From assembly GCA_040954595.2 (NCBI GenBank), contig CM082576.2, positions 11,780,001-11,844,000 on the forward strand: a stretch of 64,000 nucleotides of DNA, read 5' to 3'. Position numbers and translations under genes: made by a program. Source of the DNA: Balanoglossus misakiensis. Taxonomy: Eukaryota; Hemichordata. The notes under the pieces were generated by a model. That model was given only the letters and a program-made list of their open reading frames with translations. It did no database searches and was not told the origin of the DNA. Shown here in pieces: positions 19,003 to 31,400 of the stretch; positions within the stretch are counted from its first letter, which is position 1, and each line of letters begins with the position of its first letter.

Positions 19003-22000
19003 GGCTATTTTTGTGTGGATAGGTCGTGCCAGTGAGCAGACAGGGTTGATTGAAAGTGCCTATGTTAATTGGGGAAACATAGATTCAAATTGAGAGAGTG
19101 GTTGGTTATATAGAAATAATAGTAAAGCTCTAACCAGTCTGATTTATCATCATGGAGGAATTCTCACCCGATGGAGACATCACACGGTCTAAACACGGCG
19201 CTGATTATGGAATAAATCAATTGTTTAGACTTTAATTATTTTAACAGATGTGCAACTTGTGTGTTCGTCTTTTCACAGTCCGCATTGAATATCTCTCTAT
19301 CTCGCTTTGGAATTTCGCAAACTTGCCGCGAAATTTGAACATTTCAATCTCGACTTCGCCGCCGAAAAGCTTTGCCTTTGCACTCTCAATTTCGGTTTGG
19401 CATGACATATTGGCGCGAAATTCAACACGTCTTGACGTCCGTTCTGGTACACTGAAGTGGTATTTCACTCTGCGCTGTTGGGATAATTGAATCAGTATTT
19501 TTACCATCAATCAAGAAAACTGTTCTCCTTGGATGAAGGATTTTATTTATCTTTGCAAATCACATCTGCTGTGTTAAGTGGTGTTCATCCGTTTTCCCGT
19601 TTAAAAAAAGGTCGGTCCTCTGGCGTAGCTAAAGCATTTACAACCACATTCTTTGACATAACTCATCTATATACTTTGGGGTGTACATGTAGCGTTGAGG
19701 CAAGAGGCCCTGTAATGGCGTTTGTGTCATTTTCGATCATCGATTATCATTGTTTTATCGTTATTAGAGCTGAAATGTACCAGATGTCAGGATGTCCCCA
19801 TAGCGACATTTCTGTCCGCACTCCCAGCTCTTTGAAGGGACTGCACCGGTACTTTCTGTCAGCGAGTGTCGATTGTAATCGACGAGCTGTTATAATTCAA
19901 TCTCGTGCCGAAAAGAAACAGTGATACTGACGATCACGTTATCCTGCTCTCGGGCTCATAAACATGGAGACACTGGGTCATCTGAAGACTGAACAAAGTT
20001 TCTTAAATACACCGAGAGCGTGACCTATCACCCGCGTAGATGTGTTTTATCTTCTGAAAGATACGAACCCCCAGGTTGATCCATGTATATTCTTGTGGTA
20101 TGTTACAACATCGCTGAAGAACATAGTGTTTCTAGGTCAAAACTGACATTTGCGTGTGTTTAAGTAATTACATACAAGTATTATCTCAATTGCTGTACAA
20201 TCGCCGCGTATAATCATCACTGCATCCCTGGTTTATCACCGCTGACATCACCACGGATTCGACGGCAACGACAGACTACATACAGCTATCTGCGCCGTTA
20301 TTGATAACACGTACATTTGTATGAATGAATGAATGGCTCGTAAATAGAATGACTCGTAAATATTCCTGCCAAATCTAAATTATGTATACATCAGTGCCTT
20401 GAAGGCAAACACTGTTCCTTTCCACTGTGTGGGAACACTGTCCGTTTGGGGGCCATTCCAAGGAATACGTCGATGAATTCCTGCAAGAGATTGGGACAAT
20501 CATGGGAACGGCGAAGGGCGGTCAAGTACGCCGATGGCGCGACGTAAACGTGGCAATGCTCAACAAGTCGTAAAGACTATAGAGTCATGGAAAACATTCT
20601 CACACGACGGCGCAAATTGAACGAATGCAGAAAACTCAAAAAGGACATCAGGCTAACTGGGGCATATTCAGAGTCTTAATGCAAAAAATTAAATCGGGCA
20701 AAGTACTCCGGAAAACACGACGAGGGAATGTTCACTAGAGAAAGGTCGCAATTTTACAAATTTCTGACCTATCCCTCAGCAAGTGGAATGCTGCGTTGCT
20801 TTGTGGATCGCAAGGAAAATCAACAGAATACCTTGAGTTATTGAGTTGATAATTATAACTAACACGTGTTAGTTGGGATTAGAATAAGTGAACGATGACT
20901 CAGTTCGTGTTCCCTTCATCAATATAGAAAGCTAACATAAATCACCCGGGGAATTAATTCCGACCACAGTGATCAACAGCAGGGACTCATTTTTTATGAA
21001 TGGAAATCTATAACTCATTGTTAAGCGTTAAAGATCTGTATGCATTCCTCAAAATGAGTGATGTAAACAAGAAGTTGTAGTTCATCGATATCTGCACAGC
21101 CACGTTCAACATGTACAAAATCTTTGCACGCTTTGAATCAACATAGAATCGAGGACACATATGTTGTGACGCTTTCCCTCCATTAAGACTTCGATTGGAT
21201 TCGCTTCTTTACCCTGGGCGACGTGGCAAGAGCATTTGCTGCAATCGTGACAGGAATCGTTCTCAGTACAAATCATGAACTATTTGGCGCCACGGACAAT
21301 CCCGTGACTGTGGAAAAAAGACATTGCTAGAAATCGAATTGCATTGGCTCGTCGCATCCGAAATTTCATGGGGAAAACAACATTAGTTATTACGGCCTTG
21401 CAAGTAAAACCTGTAACACTGATGCAGTCGGTGCATGTTGTCGACTTCGGGAGCCGCGAGAATGGCATTTCGGTTTGTTATTCTCAGCTTACGGTGTATG
21501 ATCAGGCGCTTCCCCTTGATAAAAGCGAGGTTGAATGGTATCCCTGGGTAACTGCATTGTGAAATGTTTGTTCCTTACCTTGAGTCGACCCTTTGCAACT
21601 TCAGATGTCGATCCGAGAGAGTTGAACACAAGTAAACACCCCTAGACGGGTGGAGAATGTCACGCTGATGTCACGGACCCTAAACCCAGACCCTGAGCAA
21701 CAAATTCACGCGCCGAATCCGGGGGTTCTCATGTGGTGATCGCTTGTTGGCGAGAGGTATAAATCAGCGTCAGTACGTTCTCATTTAAATAAATGAGCAC
21801 TTGGCTCACATACTGCAATCATTTGGTTTGCAGTACAATAAATCTTCGCTTGAGCACGCATGCTCACTTTCACATTTTTTACGAACGAGAATACAAGTGG
21901 CCTTCCTCCCCGAAAAGTGTACGATGAATGGACAAACGTGGGCAGTGACGATGACAAACATGACATCAATCACACATCTATGTCAACAGATGTTTATAAT

Positions 22001-22442
22001 TTTACTATTTAATATGAAATGAAATTTTAAGAAAAATTTGTGTATCTCATTGAAAAACCACGTCGTATACGACACAGATAAAGTTGCGTTGAAGTGTTGC
22101 ATCTTTTAAAAATACATTGCAATTCAGTAACTTCTCACGGTATGATTATAACAAATTTCTTCTGATGCCGTGCAACACAGGTCATAAAACATTACATTAC
22201 AGTCAATGAAATAACAGTGAGTGATGATAGTTATTCACCGAATTAGATGTCGTTACACGTTGAAAAAGTTGACGCAGAAATATATATTCTTCAGCCTGTA
22301 TTACTGGTAATGAAAATCGATTCCTTCGTGGAGAAAAGTCGTCAAATTTCTCGTCAATAACGATGACAACCTATTATCTAATGTCACTTTGTCCACCACA
22401 GTTACAGTTTGATATCTTTCTGTGGGAGGGGGCAGCGAGGGA
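19003..22442. other. Intergenic stretch between PLAC8-like copy B and the SLC5 gene
   Basis: I found no supported exon on either strand. Open frames up to 145 codons exist (for example 19487-19924) but have no family motif and no splice context. The right part should include the SLC5 3' UTR, which begins below 22443. I saw no unambiguous minus-strand AATAAA close to the stop codon. No transposon ends or tandem repeats were noticed. Confidence 0.45.
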
Positions 22443-25400
22443 TTACAACGTATATCCTGTGTATTCTGCCTCGGGTTTGTCGTGGAAGCGTTTGACGCTA
22501 GAGCTGCCCCAGTCAGCAGCGCCGCCATCTTTCATTGCCCTTTGATGACGTAACAGCAAGTCGTCGTCTCCTGTTGGGTATTCTTTCATTCTGCGGTTCG
22601 GTCTGCCTTTAGGTCTGAAGAGGGTAAACGAAAATTGCAACAATTATTTGCAGTCTCCGTGATAACCACAGCGGCGTAAAGCAGCAAAGCATGATGGGAT
22701 ATATGTGAACGTGGCCGCATCAGAGGGTAGAAAATTCAAACTCCCCCCGAATTGGACTATGATGTCAAGTGATACTATAAAATATATAATGGTGGGTTAC
22801 CATCAAATCCCAATATAAAACGCGAGGGAATCATACGGAACAATTAACAGAACAACATACATAATCCACCAAAGAAAGAAAAACATATGTCGAAAACTGG
22901 CGACTTTATCCCTTTAACATGACAATAAATTAAGAAAATATCACACAGACGTCGTCGTATGCGGCGCTGTTTGCCTACCTCAGAAATGTAAGCAGCAGTT
23001 TTGGATCGACCGTCTCGTCGCGCAGTGATGGACAGACACACCTAGCGATTTCACTCAGAATGATGCCACAAACAACGGTGACTGCCCAACCAAGTGCCGA
23101 GTACCAAGAGAATGAAATCTGTAAGACGCAGAAACACAGAAATAGTTGTCTTTGTACATTTACTTCCTCTCGTGGGTGTGTATGTGTGCTTTTCAGGGAA
23201 AATGTAATGAATAAATCATCATCAAGATTGACATGGCCTCCCGTAAAGATATTGGTACAAAAAGTGTGTTGACGCAAATCGTGAGTGCATTTGAATGTAT
23301 TGGCAGAAAGGTTATGCAAATACATGTGAATATGTAGTTTAGGATTACATATTTCGATTTGCCTGGCGAAAGGTTTTGGTTTCTATGGTTACTATTCCTC
23401 CATCTTTACCTTGTAGATTGCCAACGGTGCGATGGCTCCCGTTCGTGCAAGAACGGAACCGACGCTTATCCACACGCCCACAGCGGTGCTGATGATGACG
23501 GCGGTAAAAGTACCACTGGAAATGAGAAAAAAAGGGGTTTGAAATCTTACTACAATGCGCATGGAATACTGGACACAATCGTCTCATAATCAGAATGGTC
23601 TTGATTTTCAAAATGGTACTATAACTCACAAGGTGTTTGCTCTCGGGTAGGCCATGCCGAGGGTGAAGGCGCCGAAGACAGGGGCACTGGTGACACTGAA
23701 GAGCGTGAAGGTCAACACCACCAGGGTTCCGACGTAGGGAAGGCCGTAGCCAAACCCCGTGCTGATCAGACCAAACACGGCAGCTGCAAGAGGAAAAGAT
23801 ATCCGATTATACAACGTATGCATTTTGACGCGCATTAAGTTCCTGTACCCATACCCGTCACTTGTACGATTCGCCTGATACGCATGGCTTTTTCTGCCGC
23901 TAACCTTTATGCAAAATCATTGACGCAATTACCAAATGCCTTCATAACGTTGATATCAGCATGGTAATTAACGTTATGAAACAAAGCACAGGGGAGGTGA
24001 AGCAAAATATCAGGGCGAATTTCAATAAGATGACAGCTTCTGTTTTGCAGATCCGGTTGCAATCATGAATCGTGGCTGTTGTGATTGACGTATACATCCT
24101 ATCTACACCTCTTAGTATCACAGGTAAAAAAATGTACACTCACTCAGTAACTTCGAGATAATTGTATCTCTACTGTCCTTTCCGTCGCCATCTCTCCCTG
24201 TTGACCTGGCTCGCCAATGTCTCCACGGTATGATGACATCCCTCAAGGTGACCGCGACGACTGCATTCAGCCCGGATGAGATGGAGCTGGGAATGGTAGA
24301 AAGCAACGGGCACTTTACTATGTAACCTAATTCCAGTTGGCTAACATGCATTGAATCTACAGTAGGAATATTGGGAAATGCCAGTATATTGTATGTACCG
24401 TGACTTAACGATCCCTGTCTAAAATGTGTGAGAAATACATCTTTAGGGCAAGTTTAGGTCCAGGCGCGTAATCAGGCGTCACATCGTGATAACCACACGT
24501 GTGACCACTTGGTTTCGCGGTATTTGAAATGTCATTCAGTGCATTGATGATGTGAAAGTATAAGAGAGAGCTTGAAATGACAGTACCTTAATGCTCCGGA
24601 GAAGAGGCACGATATGAATAAGCCTTGTACACCAGGGATATGTCCAAGCTTGGCACTCACGAAAAATACCAATATCTAAAGAAAACATGAGTCAAGAATT
24701 AGGGGCCCAAGCTAATTTGCCAAGGGCAAATAAGATCATTGTAGTTATGCTGCAATATAGTGCGGTAAATTTCCGATTTTTTCGAGTACATAACGTGATG
24801 GCGAAGGGTTCATTTTTACCTGAAGGTGTCAACCGATGTTGGTTCGAGACCACTTTTTTTTTTTATTTTTTTTTTTTTTTTGTGAGAACTTTTAACGACA
24901 TTATCATTGTGATTTTTATCATTTTCATCAATCAAATTTACTTCAATATCTACGCTGCGTTTTTTATCTGTCGGGTATAAGAAACATGCAGGGAAACTTG
25001 GTCATTTTTTTGTCGCGGTTCACTTGGGCAAGTCTGAATACGGAGTGCTCAGCAGAGAAAAAGATTAACTCGCTAAAACCGTGTCTTTCCGTCCGCATGA
25101 CCAACCAAGCAGCGAAAAAGTCGTTATTTAGGCCGTAATAAAACGTATTTGTCGCCGAGGAGTGAATAAAGAACGGTCAGATCGTTGCGGTGCAGGGAAC
25201 TCTTATTTGCACCGCTGCGGTGCAAATAAGAATTTGCACCGCTGCGGTGCAAATAAGATCATTGGAGTTATGCTGCAATATAGTGCGGAAAATTTCCGAC
25301 CTTTTCGAGCACACATCGTCATGGCGAAGGGTTCAGGAAGGCCAGCCTTTTACCTGAAGGTGTCAACTGCTGTTGGTTCGAGACCACTTTTTTTCTATTT

Positions 25401-28400
25401 CTTTTTTTTGTGAGAACTTTTAACGACATTATCATTGTAATTTTTATCATTTTTATCAATCCAATTTATTTCAATATCTACGCTGCTTTTTTTATCTGTC
25501 GGGTATAAGAAACATGCAGGGAAACTTGGTCATTTTTTTGTCGCGGTTCACTTGGGCAAGTCTGAATACGGAGTGCTCAGCAGAGAGAAAGATAAACTCG
25601 CTAAAACCGTGTCTTTCCGTCCGCATGACCAACCAAGCAGCGAAAAAGTCGTTATTTAGGCCGTAATAAAACGTTTTTGTCGCCGAGGAGTGAATAAAGA
25701 ACGGTCAGATCGTTGCGGTGCAGGGAACTCTTATTTGCACCGCTGCGGTGCAAATAAGAATTTTCACCGCTGCGGTGCAAATAAGATCATTGGAGTTATG
25801 CTGCAATATAGTGCGAAAATTTCCGACCTTTTCGAGCACACATCGTCATGGCGAAGGGTTCAGGAAGGCCAGCCATTTACCTGAAGGTGTCAACTGCTGT
25901 TGGTTCGAGACCACTTTTTTTCTATTTCTTTTTTTTGTGAGAACTTTTAACGACATTATTATTGTAATTTTTATCATTTTCATCAATCCAATTTATTTCA
26001 ATATGTACGCTGTGTTTTTTATCTGTCGGGTATAAGAAACATGTAGGGAAACTTGGTCATTTTTTTTTCTCGCGGTTTACTTGGGCAAGTCTGAATACGG
26101 AGTGCTCAGCAGAGAGAAAGATAAACTCGCTAAAACCGTGTCTTTCCGTCCGCATGACCAACCAAGCAGCGAAAAAGTCGTTATTTAGGCCGTAATAAAA
26201 CGTTTTTGTCGCCGAGGAGTGAATAAAGAACGGTCAGATCGTTGCGGTGCAGGGAACTCTTATTTGCACCGCTGCGGTGCAAATAAGAATTTGCACCGCT
26301 GCGGTGCAAATAAGATCATTGGAGTTATGCTGCAATATAGTGCGAAAATGTCCGACCTTTTCGAGCACACATCGTCATGGCGAAGGGTTCAGGAAGGCCA
26401 GCCATTTACCTGAAGGTGTCAACTACTGTTGGTTCGAGACCACTTTTTTTCTATTTCTTTTTTGTGTGAGAACTTTTAACGACATTATCATTGTAATTTT
26501 TATCATTTTCATCAATCCAATTTATTTCAATATGTACGCTGTGTTTTTTATCTGTCGGGTATAAGAAACATGTAGGGAAACTTGGTCATTTTTTTTTCTC
26601 GCGGTTTACTTGGGCAAGTCTGAATACGGAGTGCTCAGCAGAGAGAAAGATAAACTCGCTAAAACCGTGTCTTTCCGTCCGCATGACCAACCAAGGAGCG
26701 AAAAAGTTGTTATTTAGGCCGTTATAAAACGTATTTGTCGCCGAGGAGTGAATAAAGAACGGTCAGATCGTTGCGGTGCAGGGAACTCTTATTTGCACCG
26801 CTGCGGTGCAAATAAGATCATTGGAGTTATGCTGCAATATAATGCGAAAATTTCCGACCTTTTCGAGCACACATCGTCATGGCGAAGGGTTCAGGAAGGC
26901 CAGCCATTTACCTGAAGGTGTCAACTGATGTTGGTTCGAGACCACTTTTTTTCTATTTCTTTTTTTTTGTGAGAACTTTTAACGACATTATCATTGTAAT
27001 TTTTATCATTTTCATCAATCCAATTTATTTCAATATGTACGCTGTGTTTTTTATCTGTCGGGTATAAGAAACATGTAGGGAAACTTGGTCATTTTTTTTT
27101 CTCGCGGTTTACTTGGGCAAGTCTGAATACGGAGTGCTCAGCAGAGAGAAAGATAAACTCGCTAAAACCGTGTCTTTCCGTCCGCATGACCAACCAAGGA
27201 GCGAAACAGTTGTTATTTAGGCCGTTATAAAACGTATTTGTCGCCGAGGAGTGAATAAAGAACGGTCAGATCGTTGCGGTGCAGGGAACTCTTATTTGCA
27301 CCGCTGCGGTGCAAATAAGAATTTTCACCGCTGCGGTGCAAATAAGATCATTGGAGTTATGCTGCAATATAGTGCGAAAATTTCCGACCTTTTCGAGCAC
27401 ACATCGTCATGACGAAGGGTTCAGGAAGGCCAGCCATTTACCTGAAGGTGTCAACTGCTGTTGGTTCGAGACCACTTTTTTTCTATTTCTTTTTTTTGTG
27501 AGAACTTTTAACGACATTATTATTGTAATTTTTATCATTTTCATCGATCCAATTTATTTCAATATGTACGCTGTGTTTTTTATCTGTCGGGTATAAGAAA
27601 CATGTAGGGAAACTTGGTCATTTTTTTTTCTCGCGGTTTACTTGGGCAAGTCTGAATACGGAGTGCTCAGCAGAGAGAAAGATAAACTCGCTAAAACCGT
27701 GTCTTTCCGTCCGCATGACCAACCAAGGAGCGAAAAAGTTGTTATTTAGGCCGTTATAAAACGTATTTGTCGCCGAGGAGTGAATAAAGAACGGTCAGAT
27801 CGTTGCGGTGCAGGGAACTCTTATTTGCACCGCTGCGGTGCAAATAAGAATTTGCACCGCTGCGGTGCAAATAAGATCATTGGAGTTATGCTGCAATATA
27901 GTGCGAAAATTTCCGACCTTTTCGAGCACACATCGTCATGGCGAAGTGTTCAGGAAGGCCAGCCATTTACCTGAAGGTGTCAACTGCTGTTGGTTCGAGA
28001 CCACTTTTTTTCTATTTCTTTTTTTTGTGAGAACTTTTAACGACATTATCATTGTAATTTTTATCATTTTCATCAATCCAATTTATTTCAATATGTACGC
28101 TGTGTTTTTTATCTGTCGGGTATAAGAAACATGTAGGGAAACTTGGTCATTTTTTTTTCTCGCGGTTTACTTGGGCAAGTCTGAATACGGAGTGCTCAGC
28201 AGAGAAAAAGATAAACTCGCTAAAACCGTGTCTTTCCGTCCGCATGACCAACCAAGGAGCGAAAAAGTTGTTATTTAGGCCGTTATAAAACGTATTTGTC
28301 GCCGAGGAGTGAATAAAGAACGGTCAGATCGTTGCGGTGCAGGGAACTCTTATTTGCACCGCTGCGGTGCAAATAAGATCATTGGAGTTATGCTGCAATA

Positions 28401-31400
28401 TAGTGCGAAAATTTCCGACCTTTTCGAGCACACATCGTCATGGCGAAGGGTTCATGAAGGCCAGCCATTTACCTGAAGGTGTCAACTGCTGTTGGTTCGA
28501 GACCACTTTTTTTCTATTTCTTTTTTTTTGTGAGAACTTTTAACGACATTATTATTGTAATTTTTATCATTTTCATCAATCCAATTTATTTCAATATGTA
28601 CGCTGCGTTTTTTATCTGTCGGGTATAAGAAACATGTAGGGAAACTTGGTCATTTTTTTTCTCGCGGTCTACTTGGGCAAGTCTGAATACGGAGTGCTCA
28701 GCAGAGAGAAAGATAAACTCGCTAAAACCGTGTCTTTCCGTCCGCATGACCAACCAAGGAGCGAAAAAGTTGTTATTTAGGCCGTTATAAAACGTATTTG
28801 TCGCCGAGGAGTGAATAAAGAACGGTCAGATCGTTGCGGTGCAGGGAACTCTTATTTGCACCGCTGCGGTGCAAATAAGAATTTTCACCGCTGCGGTGCA
28901 AATAAGATCATTGGAGTTATGCTGCAATATAGTGCGAAAATTTCCGACCTTTTCGAGCACACATCGTCATGGCGAAGGGTTCAGGAAGGCCAGCCATTTA
29001 CCTGAAGGTGTCAAATGCTGTTGGTTCGAGACCACTTTTTTTCTATTTCTTTTTTTTGTGAGAACTTTTAACGACATTATCATTGTAATTTTTATCATTT
29101 TCATCAATCCAATTTATTTCAATATGTACGCTGTGTTTTTTATCTGTCGGGTATAAGAAACATGTAGGGAAACTTGGTCATTTTTTTTTTCTCGCGGTTT
29201 ACTTGGGCAAGTCTGAATACGGAGTGCTCAGCAGAGAAAAAGATAAACTCGCTAAAACCGTGTCTTTCCGTCCGCATGACCAACCAAGGAGCGAAAAAGT
29301 TTTTATTTAGGCCGTTATAAAACGTATTTGTCGCCGAGGAGTGAATAAAGAACGGTCAGATCGTTGCGGTGCAGGGAACTCTTATTTGCACCGCTGCGGT
29401 GCAAATAAGAATTTGCACCGCTGCGGTGCAAATAAGATCATTGGAGTTATGCTGCAATATAGTGCGAAAATTTCCGACCTTTTCGAGCACACATCGTCAT
29501 GGCGAAGGGTTCAGGAAGGCCAGCCATTTACCTGAAGGTGTCAACTGCTGTTGGTTCGAGACCACTTTTTTTCTATTTCTTTTTTTTGTGAGAACTTTTA
29601 ACGACATTATCATTGTAATTTTTATCATTTTCATCAATCCAATTTATTTCAATATGTACGCTGTGTTTTTTATCTGTCGGGTATAAGAAACATGTAGGGA
29701 AACTTGGTCATTTTTTTTTCTCGCGGTTTACTTGGGCAAGTCTGAATACGGAGTGCTCAGCAGAGAAAAAGATAAACTCGCTAAAACCGTGTCTTTCCGT
29801 CCGCATGACCAACCAAGGAGCGAAAAAGTTGTTATTTAGGCCGTTATAAAACGTATTTGTCGCCGAGGAGTGAATAAAGAACGGTCAGATCGTTGCGGTG
29901 CAGGGAACTCTTATTTGCACCGCTGCGGTGCAAATAAGATCATTGGAGTTATGCTGCAATATAGTGCGAAAATTTCCGACCTTTTCGAGCACACATCGTC
30001 ATGGCGAAGGGTTCATGAAGGCCAGCCATTTACCTGAAGGTGTCAACTGCTGTTGGTTCGAGACCACTTTTTTTCTATTTCTTTTTTTTTGTGAGAACTT
30101 TTAACGACATTATTATTGTAATTTTTATCATTTTCATCAATCCAATTTATTTCAATATGTACGCTGCGTTTTTTATCTGTCGGGTATCAGAAACATGTAG
30201 GGAAACTTGGTCATTTTTTTTCTCGCGGTCTACTTGGGCAAGTCTGAATACGGAGTGCTCAGCAGAGAGAAAGATAAACTCGCTAAAACCGTGTCTTTCC
30301 GTCCGCATGACCAACCAAGGAGCGAAAAAGTTGTTATTTAGGCCGTTATAAAACGTATTTGTCGCCGAGGAGTGAATAAAGAACGGTCAGATCGTTGCGG
30401 TGCAGGGAACTCTTATTTGCACCGCTGCGGTGCAAATAAGAATTTGCACCGCTGCGGTGCAAATAAGATCATTGGAGTTATGCTGCAATATAGTGCGAAA
30501 ATTTCCGACTTTTCGAGCACACATCGTCATGGCGAAGGGTTCAGGAAGGCCAGCCATTTACCTGAAGGTGTCAACTGCTGTTGGTTCGAGACCACTTTTT
30601 TTCTATTTCTTTTTTTTGTGAGAACTTTTAACGACATTATCATTGTAATTTTTATCATTTTCATCAATCCAATTTATTTCAATATGTACGCTGTGTTTTT
30701 TATCTGTCGGGTATAAGAAACATGTAGGGAAACTTGGTCATTTTTTTTTTCTCGCGGTTTACTTGGGCAAGTCTGAATACGGAGTGCTCAGCAGAGAAAA
30801 AGATAAACTCGCTAAAACCGTGTCTTTCCGTCCGCATGACCAACCAAGGAGCGAAAAAGTTGTTATTTAGGCCGTTATAAAACGTATTTGTCGCCGAGGA
30901 GTGAATAAAGAACGGTCAGATCGTTGCGGTGCAGGGAACTCTTATTTGCACCGCTGCGGTGCAAATAAGATCATTGGAGTTATGCTGCAATATAGTGCGA
31001 AAATTTCCGACCTTTTCGAGCACACATCGTCATGGCGAAGGGTTCATGAAGGCCAGCCATTTACCTGAAGGTGTCAACTGCTGTTGGTTCGAGACCACTT
31101 TTTTTCTATTTCTTTTTTTTTGTGAGAACTTTTAACGACATTATTATTGTAATTTTTATCATTTTCATCAATCCAATTTATTTCAATATGTACGCTGCGT
31201 TTTTTATCTGTCGGGTATCAGAAACATGTAGGGAAACTTGGTCATTTTTTTTCTCGCGGTCTACTTGGGCAAGTCTGAATACGGAGTGCTCAGCAGAGAG
31301 AAAGATAAACTCGCTAAAACCGTGTCTTTCCGTCCGCATGACCAACCAAGGAGCGAAAAAGTTGTTATTTAGGCCGTTATAAAACGTATTTGTCGCCGAG

